Source: Chloroflexota bacterium (GTDB lineage Bacteria > Chloroflexota > Anaerolineae > Anaerolineales > Anaerolineaceae). From it: a DNA stretch of 46,850 bases. Positions 36,129-44,982 of the stretch are shown here, piece after piece (within the stretch, counting starts at the first letter, position 1; the number at the start of each line of letters is the position of its first letter). Both the position numbers and the translations under genes were made by a program. The notes under the pieces were generated by a model. That model ran no database searches, had not been told where the DNA came from, and saw nothing but the letters and a program-made list of their open reading frames with translations. The stretch is taken from contig JAAZOK010000043.1 in NCBI GenBank assembly GCA_012797815.1, positions 1 to 46,850 of the forward strand, given 5' to 3'.

Positions 36129-36437
36129 AGACTGCTCCTTCTGTTAATATGTAAGACCCCTGTGTTCACTACGGCGGATTAGAACTTCAATGAAGAATCC
36201 CCTATATGTAGGGGATTGTTGAAGGGGAATGGTTATCAGTGGGGTCATTCTAGCATAAAAAAAAAGGAGAAACAAGTAAGCGGCATTAGAGAAATCTTAA
36301 AGAATGACGATTTTTAACTTTAGAGGGAAAGGGGCGGAATGCAGGCGGGATTCCAGGGAGATTTTGAGAGTGGGGTATGGACCGGGTGAAAGCCCATACC
36401 CCTTACAAAGGAGAAAAAGGATTCCCGTTAGTGCGGG
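36129..36437 (-). promoter_or_regulatory. Intergenic region upstream of nrdR: candidate NrdR box and weak ftsZ terminator
   Basis: No gene was found in this 309-bp gap. The palindrome AATCCCCTA-TATG-TAGGGGATT (36196-36217) shares the core C-TATAT-x-TA-G with the known NrdR box (consensus ACACWATATATWGTGT), but with C/G-rich arms. It lies 68 bp before the nrdR ATG. Only one copy was seen, whereas boxes usually come in pairs. Near ftsZ, the stem GGGGTATGG/CCATACCCC (36372-36380 with 36394-36402) may be a terminator, though no T-run follows. No convincing -35/-10 pair was identified. Confidence 0.5.
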
Positions 36438-37586
36438 TTAATCGTTGTTACGGTTCCTGATAAAGGCAGGAACGTCTATCTCATCGGTGTTATAAACACG
36501 CGGCTGAAAATCATAGTTATGCTGTGGGGGTTCAGGATTCTCTCTGACCGAACGCTCCTTGTTATAGATATTGTCATTAAACTTTTTCTCAGGGATGGTA
36601 TGAATAGGGCGCATCCGTGAGCGCATGCCCGCCTGATCGAACCCGGTGGCGATAACGGTGATACGAATTTCATCACCCATACTTGGGTCTATCACAGCAC
36701 CGAAGATCAGGTTCACATCGGGGTGCGCGGTCTCACGAATGATAGCGGCTGCTTCATTGACCTCAAAGAGGGTCAGGTCTGAACCGCCGGTGACATTGAA
36801 GAGGATACCGCGGGCGCCATCGATGGTGATATCGAGCAGGTTGCTTGAAATAGCTTTTTCCGCCGCTTCCCGCGCGCGATTTTCACCGCTGCCATGCCCG
36901 ACTGCCATTAAAGCAGCACCGCCTTCTGACATGATGGTACGCACATCTGCGAAATCCAGGTTGATCAGGCCAGGTACGGTGATGAGCTCTGAAATACCTT
37001 GAATACCCTGGCGCAACACATCATCGGCAGCCGAAAAGGCATCCTGCAGTGAAGCGCGCTTGTCGACGATCTGCAACAGACGGTCGTTGGGGATGACGAT
37101 CAGCGTATCGGCTTGCTCCTTAAGTTGGGAAATACCCATCTCAGCAGACTGCATGCGGTGAGCGCCCTCAAAGGTAAAGGGTTTGGTGACCACACCAATG
37201 GTCAGTGCACCAACCTCTTTGGCAATCTGGGCGATGATGGGTGCCGCACCGGTGCCGGTGCCGCCCCCCATACCGGCAGTCACGAAGACCATATCGCTGC
37301 CCTTGAGCACCTGATAGAGATCTTCAGAAGATTCTTCGGCTGCCTTGCGACCCATTTCGGGTACACCACCGGCTCCTCTGCCGCGAGTGACCTTTTCACC
37401 AATGCGCACACGGGTCGCAGCCTGAGAATAGACCAACGCCTGTCCATCCGTGTTGACTGCAATGAATTCGATCCCCTGCATTCCTTCGGTGATCATGCGG
37501 TTCACAGCGTTGCAACCACCGCCACCTACTCCTATTACCTTGATACGAGCAAATGATTCTCCCTGTGGATATGAATTTGCTTCCAT
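36438..37586 (-). CDS. ftsZ: Cell division GTPase FtsZ
   Basis: The tubulin homologue that forms the division ring. Of 382 residues, [10 protein letters not shown] (19-28) and the signature [10 protein letters not shown] (107-116) bind GTP. The T7 loop region is [10 protein letters not shown], which supplies the catalytic Asp to the neighbouring subunit. The C-terminal peptide [12 protein letters not shown] is the conserved tail that binds FtsA and other partners. Two starts have ribosome sites: GGAGGAG before 37586 (chosen) and AAGGAG before an in-frame ATG at 37607, which would add seven residues. It is the last gene of the dcw cluster, 43 bp after ftsA as measured to the chosen start. Confidence 0.97.
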   Translation of the reverse strand: MEANSYPQGESFARIKVIGVGGGGCNAVNRMITEGMQGIEFIAVNTDGQALVYSQAATRVRIGEKVTRGRGAGGVPEMGRKAAEESSEDLYQVLKGSDMVFVTAGMGGGTGTGAAPIIAQIAKEVGALTIGVVTKPFTFEGAHRMQSAEMGISQLKEQADTLIVIPNDRLLQIVDKRASLQDAFSAADDVLRQGIQGISELITVPGLINLDFADVRTIMSEGGAALMAVGHGSGENRAREAAEKAISSNLLDITIDGARGILFNVTGGSDLTLFEVNEAAAIIRETAHPDVNLIFGAVIDPSMGDEIRITVIATGFDQAGMRSRMRPIHTIPEKKFNDNIYNKERSVRENPEPPQHNYDFQPRVYNTDEIDVPAFIRNRNND

Positions 37587-37629
37587 TTTTTCTCCTCCGA
37601 TCTGCATCTTTTCTCCTTGCTTTCCATTC

Positions 37630-38862
37630 TTATTGCGGCAAAAACCGCTTCACAAATTCTTTCACGCGCTCCCATATTCCGATGGGTGGTAAGCCACGCG
37701 TGCGGGTCGACTTTTTGGCGGCGTGGGTGAGGATGCCTGCCCATTCGAGCAGTCCCACGCTGGTGGAATAAGCCGGTGAGTACAACTGGTCCACCAACCC
37801 TTCCAGGTCATCGGGTTGTGCAACCCGAACTGGCAAACCCAGAACATCGCTTGCCAGATCACGAATGCCGGGCAATAAACTGGAGCCACCGGTGAGCACC
37901 ACGCCGGCAGGTAACAGCCCGTCATACCCTGAACGCTTGATCTCTTGCAGTACGAACTGGAATATCTCTTCTGCGCGAGCTTCGATGATATAAGCCAGAT
38001 CTGCCCTTCTGAATTCCGTCGGCACTTCTTCGCCAAAGGAGCGGATACTAAAGGTCTCCTGTGTGCTGACCGCTGCTTCTTTAGCACTCCCGTAGGTGAT
38101 CTTGATCTTTTCCGCATCCGGCAGGGAAAGACGCAGCCCATGTGCGATATCGGAAGTGATCAGGTCTCCACCTACTGAAATGACGGTGGTGTGCCAGACG
38201 TTGTTGTTGATATAGACTGCCAGATCGGTGGTGCCCCCACCGATGTCACAAACCATCACGCCCAACTGTCTTTCCGTTTCTGTCAGAACTACTTCAGCCG
38301 AAGCGAGCGGGTTGAGCACAAAAGCTTTGACCTTGACCCCGGCAGTTTCAGCACATTTCCGAATGTTTTCCACGGATGCCGCGGAGGCGGTGATGATATG
38401 GGTTTCAACCTCCAGACGATATCCGTGCATGCCAATGGGCTGGCTGATACCGTCCTGACCATCCACGGTGAAACCACGTTGAATGACATGCAGCACCTCC
38501 CGGTTATGCGGAATGGCGACCACCTGCGCAGCTTCCAATGCACGGTTGATATCCACCTGCGAAACTACCCCATTGGTGATACCGACCGCCCCACGACTGT
38601 TGATAGATGAAACATGGGATCCGGCGATGCTGACCAGTGCGGAGGTGATCTCGTACCCTGAAGAACGCTGAGCTTTTTCAATGGATTTTGCGATGGCATT
38701 GATGGTTTTCTGGAGATCATTGATCATGCCCTTGCGCATGCCCTGATTGGGTTCAATACCCACACCCAGAATGCGAAAAGTTTCATCCTCTTCCACATGA
38801 GCGATGAGGGTACAGATCTTGGTTGTGCCGATATCGATGCCTACAATAATCTCTTCATCCAT
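37630..38862 (-). CDS. ftsA: Cell division protein FtsA
   Basis: An actin-like ATPase that tethers FtsZ to the membrane. Of 410 residues, [14 protein letters not shown] (phosphate 1), [13 protein letters not shown] (phosphate 2) and [13 protein letters not shown] (adenosine motif) are visible. The inserted 1C domain typical of FtsA lies at about 84-160. The C-terminal [13 protein letters not shown] is a good amphipathic membrane helix. The start was placed at 38862 with AGGA upstream; the frame is open further, into ftsQ. It starts 4 bp after the ftsQ stop. Confidence 0.96.
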   Translation of the reverse strand: MDEEIIVGIDIGTTKICTLIAHVEEDETFRILGVGIEPNQGMRKGMINDLQKTINAIAKSIEKAQRSSGYEITSALVSIAGSHVSSINSRGAVGITNGVVSQVDINRALEAAQVVAIPHNREVLHVIQRGFTVDGQDGISQPIGMHGYRLEVETHIITASAASVENIRKCAETAGVKVKAFVLNPLASAEVVLTETERQLGVMVCDIGGGTTDLAVYINNNVWHTTVISVGGDLITSDIAHGLRLSLPDAEKIKITYGSAKEAAVSTQETFSIRSFGEEVPTEFRRADLAYIIEARAEEIFQFVLQEIKRSGYDGLLPAGVVLTGGSSLLPGIRDLASDVLGLPVRVAQPDDLEGLVDQLYSPAYSTSVGLLEWAGILTHAAKKSTRTRGLPPIGIWERVKEFVKRFLPQ

Positions 38863-38866
38863 AGTG

Positions 38867-39886
38867 TTAATCCTGCCGGTAATAAGGTGCATTGATGTGC
38901 TCAACGCTGATCAGAGTAGGGATAATTTGCTCATCGATCATCGTTTTCACAATTTCATCCAGCATGCTCATCTTGGCTGCGATTTCTTTCAGGTCGGTTC
39001 CCACATAAGCCTGGAATCCGCGTGGGTCGTTCCAGCCCAATCCCCTGCGGGTATCATAAAGAATGATGCCCTGTTCTGGGAGCAGTTGATTGAGCTCATG
39101 AATTGCCTGATAAGTGACCGGGTCAATGCGCTGATAAACCTTGAATAAAGCTAAAGTATCGTTCTCTCCTTTCATGATGACCGTCTTGCGCAGCCGCTTT
39201 TCACCCTGCAAGATAATGCGATCTTCAGGGATATAAAATGGGGGCTGATCGTCTGCATCGATCTGCAGCGCTATCTGTGCTTCACCACGGATGGGCAGAA
39301 GATATCCCTGCGGGTCGATCCATAATTGCCTGCCCTGATAATTCCAGATCAGGGTAGGCTCTCTTTCCTGTACCTGAATGGTCATTTGGGTTGGAATGGT
39401 GAGCGAAACCTGCACCTCATACAGATCCGGGAAGTTATCAGTGATAGCTTGTTCAAATTCCAGAGGTGAAAGCAGGAAAATACGGCGCTGGTTAAGGTCC
39501 AACACCTGCGCTACTTCTTCTTTGGTGACGCGCTGTATGCCCTCGATCTCGAAATCTGATACACGATAGTCAGGGGAACGCCAGGCACTGAAGAGGAAAA
39601 TGCCGCTCAGGATCGCCACCAGTGCACTCAGGTAGCGCCAGCTCAGATGCACTTTCGGGGCAGTGTATTCCTTCTGGTCATAGGCGATATGTGCCAAAGG
39701 ATTTTGTTCGCTGGCAGGGGTATGCAAACCACGCTGGTTGTGGGCATAGCTCTCGGCAGCTGGACGCGCAGCCATATGTTCGGCGCGTTCATCCACCGTA
39801 TGGAGCCATTCACTCTGTTTCTCGAGACGTTGTTGACGGATCTGATCTGACCGTCTACCTTGTCCGGCGCGGTTGTGCTTTTTCAT
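38867..39886 (-). CDS. ftsQ: Cell division protein FtsQ (POTRA-domain)
   Basis: A 339-residue bitopic membrane protein. The cytoplasmic N-terminus (1-80) is long, charged and rich in Arg and Gln. A single helix (84-102) follows. The POTRA domain begins at YRVSDFEIEGIQRVTKEEV, and the FtsQ domain follows (TMTIQVQEREP-like stretch, then WIDPQGYLLP). FtsQ links the cytosolic ring to the septal wall synthases. Its start overlaps the ddl stop by one base (TAATG). Identity rests on the fold and the dcw position, since the family diverges strongly. Confidence 0.92.
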   Translation of the reverse strand: MKKHNRAGQGRRSDQIRQQRLEKQSEWLHTVDERAEHMAARPAAESYAHNQRGLHTPASEQNPLAHIAYDQKEYTAPKVHLSWRYLSALVAILSGIFLFSAWRSPDYRVSDFEIEGIQRVTKEEVAQVLDLNQRRIFLLSPLEFEQAITDNFPDLYEVQVSLTIPTQMTIQVQEREPTLIWNYQGRQLWIDPQGYLLPIRGEAQIALQIDADDQPPFYIPEDRIILQGEKRLRKTVIMKGENDTLALFKVYQRIDPVTYQAIHELNQLLPEQGIILYDTRRGLGWNDPRGFQAYVGTDLKEIAAKMSMLDEIVKTMIDEQIIPTLISVEHINAPYYRQD

Positions 39887-40989
39887 TATTCTTTCGAAAA
39901 CTTCCTTTCGCTACGATCGCGTTCTGCCTTGCGTTCAAAAGCCAGGTTGATCAATTCATCCACCAGATCGCCATATTTCAGCCCGCTGGCTTCCCATAAT
40001 TTGGGATACATACTGATCTTGGTAAAACCGGGGATGGTATTTACCTCGTTCATGAAGATCTGGTTGGTTTTGCCGTCCACCAGGAAATCCACACGTGCCA
40101 TGCCGGCGCAGTCAATCGCTTTGTAAGTACGGATGGCGATCTCCTGCATTTTTGTGATCGTCTCCTGTGGTAATGGGGCAGGGATGATCAGTTCAGAGCG
40201 GTCATCATAGTATTTGGCATTGTAACTATAGAACTCATCGGCAGGTCTGATCTCGCCGGGAATGGAAGCGCGCGGGAATTCATTGCCCAATACGCTGATC
40301 TCGATCTCGCGGGCATTTTCCACACCGCGTTCGATGAGGATACGGCGATCAAAGCGGCAGGCTTCCAGGATACCTTCCATCAGGTCGGAGCGGTTCTTGC
40401 ATTTGGTGATGCCCACTGAGGAACCCAGGTTGGCTGGTTTGATGAAGAATGGATAAGGACCAAGCCCTTCCGCCTCTCCGATCAGATTTTGCAGATCTTT
40501 TTCCGCGTGCTGGCGACTGGCAATGACCCAATCTACTACCGGAATGTCATTGGCACGCATGACATCTTTGAAAAGTGCTTTATCCATCCCTACCGACGAG
40601 CCGAGCACCCCGGCACCCACATAAGCGATGTCTGCCATCTCAAGGAAACCCTGCAGGGTTCCATCTTCTCCAAAGGTACCGTGCAGAACGGGGAAGATCA
40701 CATCCAGTTCAGAAAGGGCTTCGATCTTTTTATCCTGGTGTTTGTAAAGGATGGTTTGACCGGGTTCGGGTACCAACAAAACGCGGGAGAGACCGTCCAG
40801 CGTACCATCCTGGAATTTCTGCCAGGTATTCTCTCCGCTCCACCATTGTCCTTCATGCGTAATGCCAATCTCGGTGATCTCGTATTTGTTCGGATCGAGC
40901 ACGGATAATACCGATTTGGATGACATGAGCGAAACCTCATGCTCCCCAGAGCGTCCCCCAACCAATATACCGATGCGAATCTTGTTCAT
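39886..40989 (-). CDS. ddl: D-alanine--D-alanine ligase
   Basis: A 367-residue ATP-grasp enzyme that makes D-Ala-D-Ala for the peptidoglycan precursor. Motifs: VGGRSGEHEVSL at the N-terminus, FIKPANLGSSVGI in the ATP-grasp loop, and RVDFLVDG with FMNEVNTIPGFT at the metal and substrate end. Start ATG 40989 was chosen because AGGAG lies 5 nt before it and it overlaps the murB stop (ATGA). The frame stays open upstream into murB. Confidence 0.97.
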   Translation of the reverse strand: MNKIRIGILVGGRSGEHEVSLMSSKSVLSVLDPNKYEITEIGITHEGQWWSGENTWQKFQDGTLDGLSRVLLVPEPGQTILYKHQDKKIEALSELDVIFPVLHGTFGEDGTLQGFLEMADIAYVGAGVLGSSVGMDKALFKDVMRANDIPVVDWVIASRQHAEKDLQNLIGEAEGLGPYPFFIKPANLGSSVGITKCKNRSDLMEGILEACRFDRRILIERGVENAREIEISVLGNEFPRASIPGEIRPADEFYSYNAKYYDDRSELIIPAPLPQETITKMQEIAIRTYKAIDCAGMARVDFLVDGKTNQIFMNEVNTIPGFTKISMYPKLWEASGLKYGDLVDELINLAFERKAERDRSERKFSKE

Positions 40990-41957
40990 GCGTTCTCCTG
41001 TACTGTTTGGTATCGTGCAAATTCCTGTACGGTCTGGGCATCCCAATCACCGATGAGTTCGATTTCCGGATGCAGGAAAATGCCATATTTTTGATGGACT
41101 TTATTCTCAATGGTCTGGATCAAATACCAGATATCCTGGGCGCTGCCGTTAGAAGAATTAATGATGAAATTACCGTGCTGAGAACTGATCTCGGCCCCAC
41201 CGTGGGTAATCCCTTTCAATCCAACGGATTCGATCAGCCTGCCGGCTTTTTCCTCCGGCGGATTGCGGAAAATGGAACCCATGCTGGGACCGGGTGGCTG
41301 ATTTTTCAATCTGCGCTGCCGGTATGTTTCTACTTTCATTTCGCTTTCCTCGCGGTCGCCGGGGCAAACTGAGAAATCAGCGGTAAGGGCAACAAATGGT
41401 TCTTCTGCGCGTTTCAGGATGCTGGAGCGATATTCGAATGCCATATCTTGATTGGTATATATGCTTTTCCCTTTATAACGGTGCAAGATCTCTGCCTGCA
41501 TGAAATTGTGAGAGGTCTCTTTTCCGAAGCAACCGGCGTTACCAAAGACGGCTCCACCCACAGTGCCGGGCAGAGTAGCTGCCCATTCCAGCCCGGCTAA
41601 ATGGCGGTTGATGGCTAACCGCGCAACCTTGCTCATCAATGCTCCGGATTCGGCATGCACACAAAAACCATCATCGCTCTCGTGGATGCTGATATTGTGG
41701 GCATGGTTGATGACGACAACCCCGCGCACCCCCCGGTCGCTGACCAGAATATTGGAACCACCGCCTAATATCAGGATGGGGAGGTCCAATTCCCAAACAA
41801 TCTTGGTGAATCTTTCCAACTCATCGGCATCGTAAACGATGAGCAGGGCATCGGCGATGCCCCCGGCTCGAATGGTGGTGTAATTCTTCAACCGCACGTT
41901 TTCTTGCAGCCGGGTAGCAAATTTCTCGCGTAGCGCACTTAATTGAGAATCAAGCAT
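40986..41957 (-). CDS. murB: UDP-N-acetylenolpyruvoylglucosamine reductase MurB
   Basis: A 323-residue FAD-linked enzyme that reduces the enolpyruvyl group to make UDP-MurNAc. FAD contacts are NYTTIRAGGIAD and ILGGGSNILVSD, and the pyrophosphate segment is LPGTVGGAVFGNAG. The catalytic Ser is in GSIFRNP and the Glu in LHPEIELIG. The short loops suggest the type II form. AAGGAGG precedes the ATG, and it overlaps murC by 8 bp. Confidence 0.97.
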   Translation of the reverse strand: MLDSQLSALREKFATRLQENVRLKNYTTIRAGGIADALLIVYDADELERFTKIVWELDLPILILGGGSNILVSDRGVRGVVVINHAHNISIHESDDGFCVHAESGALMSKVARLAINRHLAGLEWAATLPGTVGGAVFGNAGCFGKETSHNFMQAEILHRYKGKSIYTNQDMAFEYRSSILKRAEEPFVALTADFSVCPGDREESEMKVETYRQRRLKNQPPGPSMGSIFRNPPEEKAGRLIESVGLKGITHGGAEISSQHGNFIINSSNGSAQDIWYLIQTIENKVHQKYGIFLHPEIELIGDWDAQTVQEFARYQTVQENA

Positions 41958-43338
41958 TCTTCCTCCTTGGTTGGGGAGCGCTTGATAACGCTGCTGCTAA
42001 GTCCTGATTGATTTGATTGGCATCTCCGGCGGATAGTACCAAAACCACATCACCGCTCTTCAATTCCTGCAGCAGGTAAGCAGTGACATCGGACAACGAA
42101 GCGATGAAGTGCACGTCGGGATGATGAATTTGAGAAGCGATCAGCTTTGAGGAATAGTCCTGAGGCTTTTCCCTTGCGGCGTAAATCTCGGTGACAATGA
42201 CCATATCGCTCTCTGTAAAAGCATCCAGATAATCATTGAATAATTGGCGAGTGCGGCTGTAGGTGTGGGGTTGCCATATGGTAATAAGCCGGTGATGCGG
42301 AAAACGTGCACGTGCAGCCTGTACCGTAGAGTGAATCTCGGTGGGATGATGCCCATAATCGTCGATCAATGTGATCCCCTGGAAGGCCCCCAGAATATCA
42401 AAGCGGCGACCGGTTCCGGAAAAGTGCATCAAAGCCTGTGAGGCAAGTTTAAGGGATAAACTCATGTTCGACAGCAGAGCTAAGACCGCACCTGCATTCA
42501 ATGCGTTGTGATTTCCGGGAATGCTCATCTTTTCATAAATGGCTGTACCGTTTGGAAAATACATATCGAAGCAAACCCCGCTATAAGGTTCGTGATGGAC
42601 ATTGGCTATTTGATACTGGGCGCTGGAATTGGTGCCGTAATATTTAACCGTGATATATCTCTCCGCCCAATTTCCAATAGCGTAAGCAGATGGATTATCG
42701 GCACAGACCAGTAAAAGCCCGTCAGCCGGCATACGCCGAATCAATTTTCGAAATGCCTCCTGGTACTCTTCTTGTGTGGGATAACAGTCAGGATGGTCAT
42801 GCTCTACATTCGTGAGTATCAGATAGGCAGGTGTAAGCCCCAGAAACATGGAATCATATTCATCGGCTTCGATGACAAAATGTTTCCCGCGCCCGGCATG
42901 CGCATTGCTATGGAGATCTTTCGAGGTTCCCCCGATAATGTACGAAGGATCCAACCCTAATTGTTCAAGGACCCAGGCGATCATCGCCGTGGTGGTAGTC
43001 TTGCCGTGGGTTCCGGCGACCGCGATCACCTGAAACCCTGCGGTGAGCTGCTGCAGGAAATCGATACGTTTATAAACCGGGATGCCCTGTGCCCGGGCTT
43101 CTGTAACCTCAACATTGTCGTCCCCGATAGCGGAAGAACGGATCACGATATCGGCACCCGTAACCTGTTCAGCACGGTGCCCTTCATAAACCACGGCACC
43201 CAATTGCTGTACTTCCAGGGCAAGCGGGGAGAGGATCATATCAGAGCCACTGACGGTATTACCCTGTTCCAGCAATACCCGTGCAATGGCTGAAAGCCCT
43301 GTACCACCGATACCGATAAAGTGATAATGTTTTTTCAT
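41950..43338 (-). CDS. murC: UDP-N-acetylmuramate--L-alanine ligase MurC
   Basis: A 462-residue Mur ligase that adds the first residue, L-Ala, to UDP-MurNAc. Visible are the UDP-binding GIGGTGLSAIA (9-19), the ATP loop GTHGKTTTT (109-117), the carbamate-region EADEYDSMF and NVEHDHPDCY, and DDYGHHPTEI in the C-terminal domain. Start 43338 was chosen because FIGIGGTG is family-conserved right after it and it overlaps the previous stop (ATGA). The frame stays open for 60 codons upstream, inside the CvpA-like gene. Confidence 0.97.
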   Translation of the reverse strand: MKKHYHFIGIGGTGLSAIARVLLEQGNTVSGSDMILSPLALEVQQLGAVVYEGHRAEQVTGADIVIRSSAIGDDNVEVTEARAQGIPVYKRIDFLQQLTAGFQVIAVAGTHGKTTTTAMIAWVLEQLGLDPSYIIGGTSKDLHSNAHAGRGKHFVIEADEYDSMFLGLTPAYLILTNVEHDHPDCYPTQEEYQEAFRKLIRRMPADGLLLVCADNPSAYAIGNWAERYITVKYYGTNSSAQYQIANVHHEPYSGVCFDMYFPNGTAIYEKMSIPGNHNALNAGAVLALLSNMSLSLKLASQALMHFSGTGRRFDILGAFQGITLIDDYGHHPTEIHSTVQAARARFPHHRLITIWQPHTYSRTRQLFNDYLDAFTESDMVIVTEIYAAREKPQDYSSKLIASQIHHPDVHFIASLSDVTAYLLQELKSGDVVLVLSAGDANQINQDLAAALSSAPQPRRKNA

Positions 43339-43874
43339 ATAAATAACACCAAAACAAATACAAATGCTATTGCCACCGCATAATAAATGGTGGGAGATAT
43401 CAGCCAGGTGGGCGGCAGGTATGGGATCAGACTGATGGCGGCATCTCCGGCGGGGGTACCTGCGATGGGTGGGATGAGGATGGCAAAAGGATAACTGGCA
43501 TCTGCCAGGAAATACCAAATGCTGCCGTAGATCAGATAGCCGTTGATACCACCGATGATCAATCCCAACAGAATATCCTGCAGACGACCGCGCGCGAAAC
43601 GCTCATCACCTGAAAAACGGGGGATGTTGGGGGTTTGATAACCGAAAAAGATCAGAATAATGAAGATGATGATGCGCATCCAAACCTGTGAGGTGACCGG
43701 ATTGGCTGCCAGATAACCCTGTACAAACGGGACGTATTCTTCCAACACCGTGATGGCAAAAATGCCCATCACCGCGCTGAAGGTGACCAGGATCTCCTTG
43801 GTCCAGCCCCGGATGGCGCCGATCAAGGCGAATAGGATGATAAATACCCAGAAAAGAACGCCGAGACTAATCAT
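43335..43874 (-). CDS. CvpA-family membrane protein inside the dcw cluster
   Basis: A 179-residue protein with four to five hydrophobic segments. The N-terminal segment FWVFIILFALIGAIRGWTKE matches the CvpA family (GxxRGW-x-KE), which is linked in other bacteria to envelope stress tolerance and colicin V export. The loop NIPRFSGDERFARGRLQD separates the two helical halves. Start 43874 has AAAGGAG 9 nt upstream and overlaps murG by 8 bp. The stop overlaps the murC start (ATGA). Its place between murG and murC suggests a wall-related role, which is inference. Confidence 0.75.
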   Translation of the reverse strand: MISLGVLFWVFIILFALIGAIRGWTKEILVTFSAVMGIFAITVLEEYVPFVQGYLAANPVTSQVWMRIIIFIILIFFGYQTPNIPRFSGDERFARGRLQDILLGLIIGGINGYLIYGSIWYFLADASYPFAILIPPIAGTPAGDAAISLIPYLPPTWLISPTIYYAVAIAFVFVLVLFI

Positions 43875-44982
43875 GAATTTGTGCTCCTTTCTGCTGCTTG
43901 GTCTCGTATAAATTACGAATGATATTGGCAACGGTTTGTGCTGCATCAGGGGTAGCCTGTGCGCGCATAGCTGCCTTCATCTTCTCAAGTTGGTCAGGAT
44001 GTGCGAGCAGCTTGGAGATGGTCTCGCGCAGCATGCCGGGTAGTTCTTCATCGCGCATGATCAGAGCACCGCCCGCTTTAACTAGATGTTCCGCGTTGGT
44101 CTTTTGGTACCGCCAGGCATACGGATAGGGTACCAGGATGGCAGGTAAGCTGAAATAAGGCAATTCTCCCAAGGTGGAAGCGCCTGCACGACAAACCACC
44201 AGGTCAGCCGCCGCCAGGGCAGCCCCCATGTTCTCATGCAGATACGGGAAGGGATGATAGCGCTCACCAAGCGAATTATCCAGTCCCTGGACAAAAGCAC
44301 TGGTTTCCTCCCAATGATCGGTTCCACTGATGTGTACAACCTGCGCTTTTTGTAGCAGAGCGGGCAGGCAGGGGAAGAGAGCCTGGTTGATGGAACGCGC
44401 GCCTTGGCTGCCCCCAAATACCAGCAAGACGGGCAGATCAGCTGACAAATTGAATTCTTTCTGCGCCGCTTCTCTTGTCCAGCGGGTTACTTCTTCGCGT
44501 AAAGGATACCCGCTCGCAATAACATTTTTATGCGAGGGTATAAATCTCTCTGATTCTGTGGTGCTGGTGAGCACCTGGTCAGCAGAGCGGATCAATACTT
44601 TCAATGCCAAGCCCGGTTCGATATCGGGGATGAAGACGATCTGCGGGGTGTTCTTGGCTGCCAGTGCAACCGGAACGGAAAGGTAGCCACCGGTTGAAAA
44701 GAAGATATCCGGCTGGAAATCTGCAATGATGTGGCGTGCCTGTCGATAACCCCTCCACAACTGACGTAAATTGCCCGGCAGGCGAGCAAGTCCCACACCA
44801 TGCAAGCCGGCAGCAGAGATGGTTTTAAAGGGAATGTCGAGGCGGGAGATCAATTCATTTTCCATGCCGCCTTCGCTTCCGACCCACAAGATATCCAGCG
44901 GGTCTTTTCTAAGCGTTTGAAGAACGGCGAGTGCGGGGTAGATTCCGCCGCCCGTCATCCCTGCGCAAATCAACAACTTCAT
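43867..44982 (-). CDS. murG: UDP-N-acetylglucosamine transferase MurG, divergent
   Basis: A 371-residue GT28 enzyme expected to turn lipid I into lipid II. The family anchors TGGYLSVP (98-105), GGSQGAR (190-196) and CRAGASTLGEL are present. Two motifs differ: the first glycine loop is AGMTGGGIYPA, with Gly13 replacing the conserved His of GGTGGH, and the usual HEQN-x2-PG is IPDIEPG (118-124). Start 44982 has GGGAG 8 nt upstream and gives the typical N-terminal strand MKLLICAG; it lies 74 bp inside ftsW. The dcw position supports MurG over another GT28 member. Confidence 0.9.
   Translation of the reverse strand: MKLLICAGMTGGGIYPALAVLQTLRKDPLDILWVGSEGGMENELISRLDIPFKTISAAGLHGVGLARLPGNLRQLWRGYRQARHIIADFQPDIFFSTGGYLSVPVALAAKNTPQIVFIPDIEPGLALKVLIRSADQVLTSTTESERFIPSHKNVIASGYPLREEVTRWTREAAQKEFNLSADLPVLLVFGGSQGARSINQALFPCLPALLQKAQVVHISGTDHWEETSAFVQGLDNSLGERYHPFPYLHENMGAALAAADLVVCRAGASTLGELPYFSLPAILVPYPYAWRYQKTNAEHLVKAGGALIMRDEELPGMLRETISKLLAHPDQLEKMKAAMRAQATPDAAQTVANIIRNLYETKQQKGAQIHD

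Noticed and set aside
35668-36437. Cobalamin riboswitch controlling nrdJ
   Set aside because: The nrdR-nrdJ gap is 2 bp and no B12-box-like or long structured leader was recognised upstream of nrdR.
40990-41046. Upstream extension of ddl by 19 residues
   Set aside because: Overlaps murB in another frame; AGGAG and the ATGA overlap point to 40989.
43339-43518. Upstream extension of murC by 60 residues
   Set aside because: It lies inside the CvpA-like gene and encodes a Pro/His/Cys/Arg-rich stretch unlike MurC; the ATGA-coupled ATG at 43338 fits the family start.
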